64,000 nt of DNA from JACNLN01 sp964626495. GTDB taxonomy: Bacteria > Fidelibacterota > Marinisomatia > Marinisomatales > CAZVFT01. Location: contig CAZVFT010000002.1 of assembly GCA_964626495.1 (NCBI GenBank), forward strand, positions 1 to 64,000. The letters run 5' to 3'. Below the pieces are notes generated by a model, which did no database searches, had not been told where the DNA came from, and saw only the letters and a list, made by a program, of their open reading frames with translations. Positions 6,999-16,581 of this stretch are shown one piece after another. The position numbers and the translations under genes are program-made. The stretch's first letter is position 1. Every line of letters starts with the position of its first letter.

Positions 6999-8936
6999 TT
7001 AGCTTTTTTCTTCAATTTGTCCGGATAGATCCTCAATGACTTCTGCCAGAGAGCTTTGTCCAAGGTCTCCTACAAATCTCCGTCTAACAGAAACTTTTTC
7101 TTCTTGAACTTCCTTCTCTCCCACGATGAGCATGACATTGATCTTCTTCAACTCTGCTTTCCGAATCTTCGCACTAATTTTATCCGATCGATCATCCAGG
7201 GTAACCCGAAATCCTGCATCTAACATTCTTTGATACACTTGTCGGGCATATTCAAGAGATTTTTCTGAGATTGGAAGAATAATTACCTGAATAGGAGCCA
7301 ACCACAGCGGAAAATCTCCCCCATAATGTTCAATTAAAAATCCGATGAATCGTTCGTGAGTACTCAGGGGTGCCCGATGGATACAAAGAGGAGCGGCTTC
7401 ATTTCCCTTTTCATCAATGTAAGTTAGACCAAACCTCCCTGGAATGGCAAAATCAACCTGATTCGTCGCCAGTGTAAATTCTTTTCCAATGGCGCTCCAT
7501 ACTTGGACATCAATTTTTGGACCATAAAAGGCTGCCTCATCCGGCTCTTCTACATAATGGATTCCCCATTCGTCAAGTGCTTCACGAACATCCTGTTCAG
7601 TCTTTATCCACAGATCTGGCTCATTGATGTACTTACCTCCCAAACCGGTAGGATCGTGCAGACTGTATCTCATCTGGTACTTTTCTATTCCAAAAATATC
7701 AAAGTAGTAAAGATACATTTTGCATACAGCAAGAAATTCCTCTTTAAATTGCTCCGGGGTGCAATAAATATGTGCATCATTCATCTGCATACTGCGAACT
7801 CGCATCAACCCAAATAACTGTCCAGATTTCTCGTAACGATAGCAGCTGCCGTATTCAGCAAGTCTGAGAGGAAGATCACGATAGCTCCTTGGTGATGAAG
7901 CAAAAATCTTATGGTGATGAGGACAGTTCATTGGTTTGACATAATAATCAATACCATCCACATCCATAGCAGGATACATACTCTCTTTGTAATGTTTTAA
8001 ATGTCCTGATTTTTCGTATAGAATTCCTTTGGAAAGATGGGGAGTTCTGACACGTAGATAACCTGCCTTATCTTCGGTTTCTTTGGCAAGTTTTTCCAAT
8101 TCCTCGATGATGACTCCACCTTTTGGCAACCAGAGGGGCAGTCCAGGACCCACCTCATCATCAAACATAAAGATTTCTAACTCTTTCCCCAACTTTCGGT
8201 GATCACGCTTCTTCGCTTCTTCTAAAAATGTAAGATATTCATTCAACGCTTTCTTTGAACTGAATGCTGTTCCATAAATGCGTTGCAACATTTTATTCCG
8301 TTCATCTCCCCGCCAATACGCCGCTGAAGAATTAAGAAGCTTAAAATATTTTATTCTCGAAGTGCTGGAAATGTGAGGACCGCGGCAGAGATCAATAAAA
8401 TCCCCCTGTTTGTACGCTGTAATAAGCTCATCCGTTTCTATCTCCTCAATAATTTCAATCTTATAAATTTCCTTTAACTTCGAGAAAATATCAATGGCTT
8501 CCATCTTCGTTAAAACTCGTTGTTGGATAGACAAATCCGCTTTCGAAAGCTCCCTCATTTTATCTTCAATCTTTTTAAGATCATCATCGGTGAATGGTGT
8601 ATCCACATCAAAATCATAGTAAAATCGCTTCTCAATAGCAGGACCTATAGCCACTTTGGCTTTGGGGAATAGTTCCTTAACTGCTTGAGCCATAAGATGT
8701 GCGGTACTGTGGAGCAGCACTTCCTGTCCTTTTTCACTATCGCCGGTATAAAGAATAAGTTCAGCATCGGATTGGATGGGGTTTGTAATATCTGTTAACT
8801 CGCCATTCACACGAGCAACAACCACATCTTTTGCTAATCTTGGTCCAATACTTTTAGCAATTTCTAACGGGGTAACTTCCGAAGGATATTTCTGTTTAGA
8901 ATTATCAGGAAATGTTACGGTAATTTCATTCATCAT
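6999..8936 (-). CDS. thrS: Threonine-tRNA ligase
   Basis: ThrRS charges tRNA-Thr and hydrolyses mischarged Ser-tRNA-Thr. The 645 residues show the bacterial order: TGS domain (1-62), editing/SAD domain with HSTAH (about 77-81) and CRGPH (about 184-188), a class II catalytic core with the zinc-site motif MNCPHH and motif 3 near APIQVIILP, and the C-terminal anticodon domain. An ATG three bases downstream (M2) is an equally possible start. It is the first gene of the thrS-infC-rpmI-rplT-(MNT-HEPN)-pheST run, 240 bp ahead of infC. Confidence 0.98.
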   Translation of the reverse strand: MMNEITVTFPDNSKQKYPSEVTPLEIAKSIGPRLAKDVVVARVNGELTDITNPIQSDAELILYTGDSEKGQEVLLHSTAHLMAQAVKELFPKAKVAIGPAIEKRFYYDFDVDTPFTDDDLKKIEDKMRELSKADLSIQQRVLTKMEAIDIFSKLKEIYKIEIIEEIETDELITAYKQGDFIDLCRGPHISSTSRIKYFKLLNSSAAYWRGDERNKMLQRIYGTAFSSKKALNEYLTFLEEAKKRDHRKLGKELEIFMFDDEVGPGLPLWLPKGGVIIEELEKLAKETEDKAGYLRVRTPHLSKGILYEKSGHLKHYKESMYPAMDVDGIDYYVKPMNCPHHHKIFASSPRSYRDLPLRLAEYGSCYRYEKSGQLFGLMRVRSMQMNDAHIYCTPEQFKEEFLAVCKMYLYYFDIFGIEKYQMRYSLHDPTGLGGKYINEPDLWIKTEQDVREALDEWGIHYVEEPDEAAFYGPKIDVQVWSAIGKEFTLATNQVDFAIPGRFGLTYIDEKGNEAAPLCIHRAPLSTHERFIGFLIEHYGGDFPLWLAPIQVIILPISEKSLEYARQVYQRMLDAGFRVTLDDRSDKISAKIRKAELKKINVMLIVGEKEVQEEKVSVRRRFVGDLGQSSLAEVIEDLSGQIEEKS

Positions 8937-9064
8937 TTTAAGTTGTGGTAGTACAAACTAAAATTTAACAAATGGGTGTACAAATTGGAAGGCTACAAAA
9001 AAAATAGCTCGCAAATGGAAATAACTTTTTATTTTTATTCAATGAATACCTCATTTTAATAATG

Positions 9065-9138
9065 TGGGCGATACTGGACTTGAACCAGCGACCTCTTGCA
9101 TGTCAAGCAAGCACTCTAACCAACTGAGCTAATCGCCC
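9065..9138 (-). tRNA. tRNA-Val (GAC)
   Basis: The minus strand forms a standard cloverleaf: acceptor GGGCGAT/ATCGCCC, discriminator A, D-arm TAGCTCAGTTGGTTAGAG, anticodon stem CTTGC/GCAAG with loop TTGACAT (anticodon GAC), and T-arm CTGGTTCAAGTCCAG. It stands alone in the 298-bp space between the C-terminal processing protease and thrS. The remainder of that space is AT-rich without an evident gene. Confidence 0.96.
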
Positions 9139-9234
9139 TTTTTTTAATACCCACTGATTTATAGAGGTGGAAATCGGTGGCAAATTTAGAATTTCCTCCT
9201 CGTAAAGTCAATATATTGTGTGAATTAGCGAGTG

Positions 9235-10881
9235 TCACAATTCTTCATGACTGAGAGTATTACGATACGTTAACTGATTATTTAATACTTCAATAGCTTT
9301 CAGTACTTGTTTGTCATCATCAAACGACGAAGAAATTCGAGCAGCCTGACCTCCAAGTACGGAGGAGAATTCACGCTCTAACCCAATGGTTAAAAAGTCA
9401 ACCTCCTTATCAAATATGTTTTGCTTCTTAGTAGCAAAATGTTCGGATAACAGGTTTAGAGCATGTTGTACGGTTAAATTCTTTTTATCAAGAGAGTCCA
9501 ATTCCGACTCAAGGGTAAGAAAATATTTTTCCCCTTTAACTTTTATTTCAATGTCCTTCGTTGATACATAACTCTTGAATGCAGACACAATTTTATCATC
9601 TATAGTCACAGGTAAAGTCATGGAATAATTTTTCACGTGAGTGGAAGAAAATTTAAAAAATAGTCCTTTTCGCCAGCATTCTCTCGTGAGTGCGGGGACT
9701 TTTTCAAAATTAACCTCAATATCAGGAGTAATACCTCCCTTTGCATAAACCTCTCTTCCACTGGTGGTAAAAAACAGTGAGTCCTCTTCACCCTTAACTA
9801 TAAGAAGTTCATCTCTAATATATCCGGGTTTCTGAATTAATCTACCCGAAGGAATGTAATATTTGGCTGTAGTAATTTTTAACGAATGCTCTCGATCCAG
9901 TGGAAAGACAGATTGTACTAACCCCTTTCCAAATGACTGAGTACCGACAATCACTCCCCTGTCAATATCCTGAATTGCTCCTGCAAGAATTTCACTTGCT
10001 GATGCACTTCCTCCGTCAATTAAAACAGCAATTTGCACAGAGGTGGAAATAATTGGATCATTCTGGGACGTATAACTCCTGTTTGATTCCTCAGATTGTC
10101 CATGAGTATCCAATAACTGTGCTCCCTTCTCTGTCACCATATCTAAGATTTTTATGGCAGACTCCAACAATCCCCCCGGATTTCCTCTAACATCGAGAAT
10201 TAACTTGGATAGACCCTGGTCCTTTAACCTCAACAGTGATTTTTTAAATTCGCCGGATAAATTTTTCGAGAATCGTGTAATTCGAATATAACCAATTTCA
10301 TCATCAATCATACCAGCATATGGAATATCCTGTATTTTGATTGATTCACGTGTAAGTTCAAAATCAATCAGGTCATCCTCACCTGAACGAAGAATCGTTA
10401 AAACAACAAGTGTTCCCTTCGTTCCTCTAATCATTTTAGCAGCTTCATCTAATTTCATATTTTCAGTTGATTCACCATCAATTTTCACAATTCTATCACC
10501 TGTGAGAATCCCTGCTCGCTTGGCTGGAGTATCTTCCATTGGGGCAATTACGGTCAATGTATCATCTCTCATACCCAGTTGAATACCCACTCCTCCATAC
10601 TTCCCTTTCGTAAGCATATCAATACCTTCACGATCTTCTCGCTCAAGACTGATGGTATAGGGATCCAATTCCGACAGCATCCCATCAATACCGGCTTTTG
10701 CTAATTCAGCCGGGTCAATACGGTCTGAGTAATGGGTCAGAACTTTTTTATATACCTCATAAAGATATTTCCAGTTACGGCTCGCTTCCAAATATTGGTC
10801 AGAACCTGCCAAAATAAATGTGAGCAAGCACAATGTGGCAAAGGTAACGAAAATACCTTTCTTAAATGAAATCTTAGTCAT
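9235..10881 (-). CDS. S41-family C-terminal processing peptidase
   Basis: This is a periplasmic serine protease of the CtpA/Prc type that trims or degrades C-terminal tails of envelope proteins. The 548 residues start with a signal sequence or membrane anchor (about 9-26). A PDZ domain follows (about 94-180, GKYGGVGIQLG), then the S41 catalytic core with DVRGNPGGLL, the serine motif GGSASASE (Ser292) and the lysine motif TQSFGKG (Lys319). The last ~160 residues are an extra C-terminal region. The start overlaps the tmk stop by eight bases, so it is co-translated with tmk. Confidence 0.93.
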   Translation of the reverse strand: MTKISFKKGIFVTFATLCLLTFILAGSDQYLEASRNWKYLYEVYKKVLTHYSDRIDPAELAKAGIDGMLSELDPYTISLEREDREGIDMLTKGKYGGVGIQLGMRDDTLTVIAPMEDTPAKRAGILTGDRIVKIDGESTENMKLDEAAKMIRGTKGTLVVLTILRSGEDDLIDFELTRESIKIQDIPYAGMIDDEIGYIRITRFSKNLSGEFKKSLLRLKDQGLSKLILDVRGNPGGLLESAIKILDMVTEKGAQLLDTHGQSEESNRSYTSQNDPIISTSVQIAVLIDGGSASASEILAGAIQDIDRGVIVGTQSFGKGLVQSVFPLDREHSLKITTAKYYIPSGRLIQKPGYIRDELLIVKGEEDSLFFTTSGREVYAKGGITPDIEVNFEKVPALTRECWRKGLFFKFSSTHVKNYSMTLPVTIDDKIVSAFKSYVSTKDIEIKVKGEKYFLTLESELDSLDKKNLTVQHALNLLSEHFATKKQNIFDKEVDFLTIGLEREFSSVLGGQAARISSSFDDDKQVLKAIEVLNNQLTYRNTLSHEEL

Positions 10882-11506
10882 GAATAAAACTCCTTAATCT
10901 CTTTTGTGTTTTATCCCAAATGATATCTTCTATCTCAGCGATAGATTTATCTCCATCAACAACAATATATCTTCCGATTTCTTCTTTTGCAAGGGAAAGG
11001 TATCCCTCACGAATCTTTCTCAGGAAAATATCATCTTCCTGTTCCAACCTATCAAATTTTTTCCCATACATTCTTTCCCTGCACTTCTCAATAGAAAGAT
11101 CAATCAGGAAAGTCATCTGAGGAACTAATTCATACGTAGCCACACGATTGAGTTCTCGAAGCCACGTTATATCCAGCCCCCGACCGTATCCCTGATAGGC
11201 AATCGTTGAATCAAAATATCGGTCACATATAACAACTTTTCCTTCATCAAGTGCAGGGATTATGATTTCTTTCGTCAATTGAGAACGACTGGCAGCCAGT
11301 AAAATAGATTCTGTTACAGGATCCATTTCAACATTTTCCGCAGATAAAAGAATCTTCCGGATCATTTCAGATATTTTTGTTCCACCCGGTTCCCGAGCAA
11401 ATATAACCTCGTGTCCATTAACCTCAAATCGCTTCTTAAGAACAACTGCCTGGGTCGTCTTCCCGCAACCATCTATTCCTTCAAATGTGATGAATATTCC
11501 TCTCAT
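10874..11506 (-). CDS. tmk: Thymidylate kinase
   Basis: Tmk phosphorylates dTMP to dTDP for DNA synthesis. The 210-residue protein has the P-loop FEGIDGCGKTT near the N-terminus, AREPGGT (about 37-43, DRE-type substrate loop), DRYFDSTIAYQG (about 95-106) and a LID region near FDRLEQEDD. The length is typical. Its 3' end overlaps the S41 protease gene by eight bases. The 233-bp space upstream of it carries a dispersed intergenic repeat. Confidence 0.97.
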   Translation of the reverse strand: MRGIFITFEGIDGCGKTTQAVVLKKRFEVNGHEVIFAREPGGTKISEMIRKILLSAENVEMDPVTESILLAASRSQLTKEIIIPALDEGKVVICDRYFDSTIAYQGYGRGLDITWLRELNRVATYELVPQMTFLIDLSIEKCRERMYGKKFDRLEQEDDIFLRKIREGYLSLAKEEIGRYIVVDGDKSIAEIEDIIWDKTQKRLRSFIHD

Positions 11507-11614
11507 TTTATCAGTCCGCCTAAATTATTACTTGTCTATTGAAGAGTCCACTCTGAAAAGGTATTTTTACAAACGTATGAGATTATCAACCTCATATATT
11601 GCGACGCATTGAGC

Positions 11615-11738
11615 TGGCGCTGTCCTGAGCTTGTTGAAGGGTCGAAATGTTGAAGATAACCTTTTTGCATTAGCGAGAATTAGCGTAAACCTGTCAGGCT
11701 TTTAACTGATTGGCGGTTTCTGGAGTACATTCATTGAA
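11615..11738. repeat. Dispersed intergenic repeat, copy A
   Basis: The core ATTAGCGAGAATTAGCGTAAACCTGTCAGG (from about 11673) and what follows match two other places in the window: 16440-16567 and 29117-29199. Shared words in order are ATTAGCG (twice), AACCTGTCAGG, ACTGATT, a third GCGGTTT and CTGGAGT. TCAG...CTGA is an inverted pair in all copies. The left part carries CTGTCCTGAGCTTGTTGAAGGG, also seen in part in copy B. It fills most of the rsmI-tmk gap. Confidence 0.8.
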
Positions 11739-11739
11739 T

Positions 11740-12423
11740 TTAAAAAAACACATTCGGGTTATCCTTCCCAATGACAATAACAATTTCCCCTCTTGCCTTG
11801 TGTTTTTGAAAATTTGTTACTGCTTCTTCTAAAGTACCGCGAAAAACATCTTCATACATCTTGGTTAACTCTCGACATATTGCTACAGGTCGATTCCCGA
11901 CATAGTTTGCGCAATCTTTGAGCGTTTTCAAAAGCCGTTCCGGTGATTCAAAAATAATTATGGAACGATCTTCATTTGCTAATTGAGAAAGACGTGCCTT
12001 TCTTCCTTTCTTTCGCGGTAAAAACCCTTCAAATGCAAATCTATCTATTGGCAATCCCGACAACACTGCAGCTGTCGTTAACGCAGAGGCTCCAGGAATC
12101 ACAAACATTTCAATCTTTTCTTTAAGTGATTCACGTATCAACCGATATCCTGGGTCACTAATTCCTGGTAAACCTGCATTAGTAACAAGAGCAACATCAG
12201 AACCAGATTTCAATATTTGAATCACTTTAGGGATCCGTCTTATTTCATTCTGTTCGTAATAACTATACATTTTTACAGAGATATTGTAATGTTTCAACAA
12301 TTTCCCTGTTCGACGCGTATCCTCAGCAAGAATTACATCAACGTTTTTCAGTACATCCAGAGCCCTTAGGGTAATATCTTTAAGATTACCGATAGGTGTG
12401 GCAACAATATAAAGAGTAGAAAT
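11740..12423 (-). CDS. rsmI: 16S rRNA (cytidine-2'-O-)-methyltransferase with ATT start codon
   Basis: RsmI methylates the 2'-OH of C1402 in 16S rRNA. From the first standard start (TTG at 12300) the protein lacks its SAM-binding N-terminus. Continuing upstream restores LYIVATPIGNLKDITLRAL and ILAEDTRRTGKLLKHY, the family's defining blocks, up to ATT at 12423 (227 residues). An in-frame TAA sits just before it (12427-12429) and an AGGAG seven bases ahead overlaps the stop codon of the aminotransferase gene. ATT is therefore the best start. Other blocks are GLPGISDPGYRL and the PERLLKTL segment. The protein is slightly short at the C-terminus relative to E. coli. Confidence 0.93.
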   Translation of the reverse strand: MSTLYIVATPIGNLKDITLRALDVLKNVDVILAEDTRRTGKLLKHYNISVKMYSYYEQNEIRRIPKVIQILKSGSDVALVTNAGLPGISDPGYRLIRESLKEKIEMFVIPGASALTTAAVLSGLPIDRFAFEGFLPRKKGRKARLSQLANEDRSIIIFESPERLLKTLKDCANYVGNRPVAICRELTKMYEDVFRGTLEEAVTNFQKHKARGEIVIVIGKDNPNVFF

Positions 12424-12433
12424 GAATTAACTC

Positions 12434-13756
12434 CTAATTATAAAGAGCATCAAGTGACTTGCGAATAGTTTCAATCCCAAAATCGATATCTTCAGAACTG
12501 ATATTCAAAGGAGGACGGAACCGAATGGAACAAGTGCCACTTCCCGACAATATTGTTCCATTTTTTAAGATCTTAGATTTTAGCTTATCTCTCAATTCTT
12601 CTGAAGGTAAGTTAAAAGCACACATCAATCCAAGCCCCCTGACATTGTTGACTGTATCCGGATAGTCACTTTGTATTTCGTACAGCTCGTTTAATAAATA
12701 TTTCCCTGTTTCACCAGCTTTTTCGATGAGATTCTCATTCTTTATTATTTCCAGATAAATGGTGAATCGAACCATATCCGCTAAACTGCCGCCCCAGGTA
12801 GAATTGAGACGATTGGATTCTTTAAAGACATTATCCTCGATTTCATCAATACGATCACTGGAAACAAATCCACAAACCTGAGATTTTTTCCCAAAACACA
12901 TCATATCCGGTTTTAAATCAAAATGTTCCCAAGCCCACCATTTCCCGGTGATTCCCAGCCCACTTTGAACCTCATCGAAAATTAGCATAATCTCACTTTC
13001 GTCGCAAACATCACGAAGCTTCTGGAAAAACTCCTGTCGAAAGTGATTGTCCCCTCCCTCACCCTGGACGGGTTCTATAATCAGTGTGGAAATATCATCT
13101 CCATATTTATGAATTGCGTCTTTGATTTGAGTCAGTGCTTGTGTTTCAGTTTTCAATATTTTCTCAAGGTTGTCATTTTCCAATGGAAAAGTAATTGTAG
13201 GATTAACGATTCGAGGCCAGTTGAATTTTGGGAAATAAGCTGTTTTCCGAAGGTCAGCTGAGTCAGTAAGAGAAAGGGTATACCCCGTTCGACCATGAAA
13301 ACATTGTTCAAAATGAATGACCTGAGATCCAATCTCCCCTTTCAAACCTTTTTTGAAATTCTTTTTCACTTTCCAGTCAAATGATGCCTTTAATGCATTC
13401 TCAACAGCCAGTGCTCCACCCTCAATAAAAAATGCATATTTAAAATGATCAGGAACGGCAATCTCAAAAAAGGTATCAATAAATTCTGCCATTTGAACGG
13501 AATAAAAGTCTGAGTTAGTGGGTTTATTGATAGAAGCTGTAGCGATTCTTTCCTTTGCCTCCAGCACTTTTGGATGGTTAAAACCAAGAGGAAGAGTAGC
13601 AAACATTGCAAAAAGATCAAGATATTCACGACCATCCCTACCGTCCACTAACCACGACCCATGACTTTTTTCCAGATCAACAATCTGTAAATAACCATCT
13701 GTCAGTATATGCTCCGACAGAATATTTATTACTTCATTGGCGACAATTTTACCCAT
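12434..13756 (-). CDS. lat: L-lysine 6-aminotransferase
   Basis: This class III PLP aminotransferase moves the epsilon-amino group of lysine to 2-oxoglutarate, giving 2-aminoadipate 6-semialdehyde. Several stretches fit the lysine-specific Lat family: LNSTWGGSLADMVR, IIEPVQGEGGDNHFR and FGKKSQVCG, with the PLP lysine at about 290-291 and DEVQSG (Asp261). The 440 residues are of family length. It follows the saccharopine dehydrogenase gene by 9 bp and its stop overlaps the rsmI ribosome binding site. Assignment against other class III aminotransferases is strengthened by the lysine genes next to it. Confidence 0.9.
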   Translation of the reverse strand: MGKIVANEVINILSEHILTDGYLQIVDLEKSHGSWLVDGRDGREYLDLFAMFATLPLGFNHPKVLEAKERIATASINKPTNSDFYSVQMAEFIDTFFEIAVPDHFKYAFFIEGGALAVENALKASFDWKVKKNFKKGLKGEIGSQVIHFEQCFHGRTGYTLSLTDSADLRKTAYFPKFNWPRIVNPTITFPLENDNLEKILKTETQALTQIKDAIHKYGDDISTLIIEPVQGEGGDNHFRQEFFQKLRDVCDESEIMLIFDEVQSGLGITGKWWAWEHFDLKPDMMCFGKKSQVCGFVSSDRIDEIEDNVFKESNRLNSTWGGSLADMVRFTIYLEIIKNENLIEKAGETGKYLLNELYEIQSDYPDTVNNVRGLGLMCAFNLPSEELRDKLKSKILKNGTILSGSGTCSIRFRPPLNISSEDIDFGIETIRKSLDALYN

Positions 13757-13765
13757 TCTATTTTC

Positions 13766-15091
13766 CTACTTTATTCTGACTCGTTTTTCTATCATCTTTA
13801 TATTTAGATTTTCCAATTCAGCTAATACAGGCTGGTAAATTTTCTTCACATTAGGAATATGTACACCCATCAGCGGAATTTTTCCTTCAGCCATTAATTT
13901 AACTCCTATAGCCAATGGAAGACTAACAGTTCTTGCCATGGAAGTGTCTCCATAAGGAATACCGTAGTCAATCAAGGTAGATGTGATTATATCTCTGCTT
14001 TTATCACTGTTTTCAACCGCGAATTTGTGGCGAAGAATTATCATATCCTTTTCACCTTCCCGGTAAAATAGTTTCTCCTGCATTCGGTGGCATAAAATAT
14101 CAAGGTAATTATTCAAATCAGGCAGTCTATCATCACTGAAAAGACCCAGCCAATCCAATCTTCGAATGATATCAGAATTAGTACCGATTCCGAGTTTCTC
14201 TGCAGTAGCAGAAATTACATCATTTAGCTCTGTAACATTAGTAATCTCTGCCATCATTTCGATATAAGATTTTCCTGTGAGATTTTCCTGCAATGTATCG
14301 TCCACCAATCCTATATCTACAATAGCTTTCAAAGTATCACACCAACCCGGATAACGATATGTTCCTCGCATAACAGTCAATGTATCTTTTAATCCGTACA
14401 ATTCTTTATAAGGAACAGAGTCCCTGTTTGGATATACTTCAAACTCACCCAGTCCCTCGATTTCCTCAACTCGATAATTTGAAAAAAGCTCTTTCCCATC
14501 AATGTTGACAGTATCTCCATTTTCTAGGAATTGAGCGGAATTTCGGGACGCCAGTACTACTCCCTTCGGACTCCAGGAGAATTTATATCCAAATGGGTTA
14601 TCGTTATCCTCTGGAGCTGGTAACCCCCCACAGTAAGAATAAAAATGCAGAACCTTCCCCCCTTCCCTATGAACCTCGTCAATAATTTTCATCGCTGACA
14701 TATGATCAATACCGGGATCAACACCCATCTCATTTAAAAACAACAGCTTTTTCCCCTTTACTTCATTGTCAAGAGCTTGCATCTCATCATTAACATAGGA
14801 AGTGGTTGCTATGTCTTTTCCCAATTCAAGACAGAGTTTTGCAACCTTCACATGATATATCCACGGAAGTAAACTGACCGTGATATCACTCTGTTTGATG
14901 AATTGAACTAATTTTTCCTCATCTTTCACATTGAGAGGAAATGCTGTGCCATTTTTGTAACCTTCAACTAGTTTTTCTGCTTTGCTCACAGTTCGGGAGG
15001 CAACAGTAACAGAAATGTTCGGTTGTTTTAATAAATAGCGAACACCTGGCCTGCTAACCAATCCTGCACCAAGAATTAATATGTTTTTCAT
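13766..15091 (-). CDS. Saccharopine dehydrogenase (glutamate-forming)
   Basis: This NAD(P)-dependent enzyme splits saccharopine into glutamate and 2-aminoadipate 6-semialdehyde. It begins with the Rossmann signature ILILGAGLVSRPGVRYL (about 4-20). Further LYS9/AASS-like segments are SLLPWIYHVKVAKLC, NEMGVDPGIDHMSAMK and TYRYPGWCDTLKAI. The 441 residues match the stand-alone family. The start overlaps the stop of the lysine-ketoglutarate reductase gene by 4 bases (ATGA), so the two pathway steps are translationally coupled. Confidence 0.93.
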   Translation of the reverse strand: MKNILILGAGLVSRPGVRYLLKQPNISVTVASRTVSKAEKLVEGYKNGTAFPLNVKDEEKLVQFIKQSDITVSLLPWIYHVKVAKLCLELGKDIATTSYVNDEMQALDNEVKGKKLLFLNEMGVDPGIDHMSAMKIIDEVHREGGKVLHFYSYCGGLPAPEDNDNPFGYKFSWSPKGVVLASRNSAQFLENGDTVNIDGKELFSNYRVEEIEGLGEFEVYPNRDSVPYKELYGLKDTLTVMRGTYRYPGWCDTLKAIVDIGLVDDTLQENLTGKSYIEMMAEITNVTELNDVISATAEKLGIGTNSDIIRRLDWLGLFSDDRLPDLNNYLDILCHRMQEKLFYREGEKDMIILRHKFAVENSDKSRDIITSTLIDYGIPYGDTSMARTVSLPLAIGVKLMAEGKIPLMGVHIPNVKKIYQPVLAELENLNIKMIEKRVRIK

Positions 15092-16395
15092 AATGTCTCC
15101 TGTTTTAAAAATTGTTCCATGTAACGATATTCAACAGTCAGAACTCCACGGTGGAGTATTAACGCTTTTTTAATTGGATATGATAATCCTAAATTTTCGA
15201 AATCAACATTGAAATCTACCATAACAATCTCGTTCACAAATTCTTTCAGAACTGAAGAAAATTCAATAGAGGCTTCCCTGGAAAAATCAGCAGGCAGATT
15301 ATCAACAGCCATAACAGTAATTCCTTCGCTATATATGCCATCTTTGAATTGATCCTGGAGAGGAAAATACGTGAATGTGTCGTCATCTGGATTTGTGGTT
15401 TTGTACGTGATTTCAACAGCTCCATTTATATCACAACTTATATCCCCAATCACCGAAAGAGTAGTATCTTGCCGATTCTTTAAATAATTTTTAGTGACAA
15501 GTCTGGGATAATCTTCCGACCAGAAAATGCAATTCATTAAAATAGTAAGATAGGGAAGATATGTATGGAAGTTTGGTACATATTTTCCCGGGTGATCATA
15601 ATAATCTTGTAACTCAAACTGACCGTCTTTGGGATTCACCATATGTTTCTCTTTGAATTCAACCTTATACAAATTAAAACAGTCAGATTGAATTTGGTCA
15701 TATTTGTCCGCAAGTTCAGCAGGGTGAATTTCATAATAAGGCAGCAGGTCAAAAATTTCCTGAGCACCTTTCGAGACATTCCCATACCCTGTGAATCCAA
15801 CAATTAATGGGCAGATTTCAACGGGGAGTCCCCTTTCATTTATTTCATTTCCAATTTCTCTTACATGTTCCTTCGCATCTTCGACAGAAACATATTCTGA
15901 TAGTCGTTTAATTTTCTCAAAAGGAGTAGACTGTCCCTGAGCTTTGATCTTTTTTCCATAAGCACGAAGGGTTCTTAGCATTCCTGCTAGACCAGCATAA
16001 CGTCCAAAAAATATCATACGCATATCTTGCTCATCCACAATCCGTTCAAAATCAATTAAATTACATTTTAAATCCATCAGTTTATTCAACATCATCATAT
16101 TGTGAGATTGACCTTTAATCGTGTGGGAAAAAAACACGTATGTTTTATTTTCCAGAAGAAACTCCACTGGAATTTCTTTTACAGCAAAAATTGTACTGGC
16201 ACTACTTAAATCTTCCGATACTTTAGCATCGGAATATTGATATTCCTCGTCAGAAAATATCCTGATATTTGATGGTTGGATGATGGTTCGGATATTGTAT
16301 TTTTTCTTTAAATTTAAAATATCATCTGGAATCAGTGGAACCCGTCTTTCCCAAATATTTTTATCTTCCCGACGAATTCCAATTATCCCAGACAT
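15088..16395 (-). CDS. Lysine-ketoglutarate reductase (saccharopine-forming)
   Basis: This enzyme condenses lysine with 2-oxoglutarate to saccharopine. The 435 residues have the alanine dehydrogenase/transhydrogenase-like fold of AASS N-termini: the opening IGIRREDKNIWERRVPLIP, then FFSHTIKGQSHNM, a FGRYAGLAGMLRTLRAYG block and a VGFTGYGNVSKGAQEI nucleotide-binding segment. It is first in the three-gene operon with saccharopine dehydrogenase and Lat. It is separated from the aldehyde dehydrogenase gene upstream by a 186-bp repeat-bearing gap. Confidence 0.92.
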   Translation of the reverse strand: MSGIIGIRREDKNIWERRVPLIPDDILNLKKKYNIRTIIQPSNIRIFSDEEYQYSDAKVSEDLSSASTIFAVKEIPVEFLLENKTYVFFSHTIKGQSHNMMMLNKLMDLKCNLIDFERIVDEQDMRMIFFGRYAGLAGMLRTLRAYGKKIKAQGQSTPFEKIKRLSEYVSVEDAKEHVREIGNEINERGLPVEICPLIVGFTGYGNVSKGAQEIFDLLPYYEIHPAELADKYDQIQSDCFNLYKVEFKEKHMVNPKDGQFELQDYYDHPGKYVPNFHTYLPYLTILMNCIFWSEDYPRLVTKNYLKNRQDTTLSVIGDISCDINGAVEITYKTTNPDDDTFTYFPLQDQFKDGIYSEGITVMAVDNLPADFSREASIEFSSVLKEFVNEIVMVDFNVDFENLGLSYPIKKALILHRGVLTVEYRYMEQFLKQETL

Positions 16396-16439
16396 GTTTA
16401 TCTATAATTCAGCATTGAGCCCTTCGGCTTCGCTCAGGA

Positions 16440-16567
16440 CAGACCTGCCGAAATGTGATGCGTTGAGCTTGTCGAAATATTGAAGATAGCGTTTCGCCAT
16501 TAGCGAAAATTAGCGTTAACCTGTCAGGCTTCCGACTGATTAGCGGTTTCTGGAGTAGATTCATTTT
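16440..16567. repeat. Dispersed intergenic repeat, copy B
   Basis: This copy shares with copy A the words GTTGAGCTTGTCGAAAT, TTGAAGATA, ATTAGCG(A)AAATTAGCG, AACCTGTCAGGCTT, ACTGATTAGCGGTTTCTGGAGT and ATTCATT. GTCAGGCTTCCGAC forms a short imperfect hairpin. It lies in the gap between the aldehyde dehydrogenase gene and the lysine-ketoglutarate reductase gene. It could act as a terminator, a processing site or a mobile miniature element; none of these is shown by sequence. Confidence 0.8.
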
Positions 16568-16581
16568 AAAAATCAGGAATA

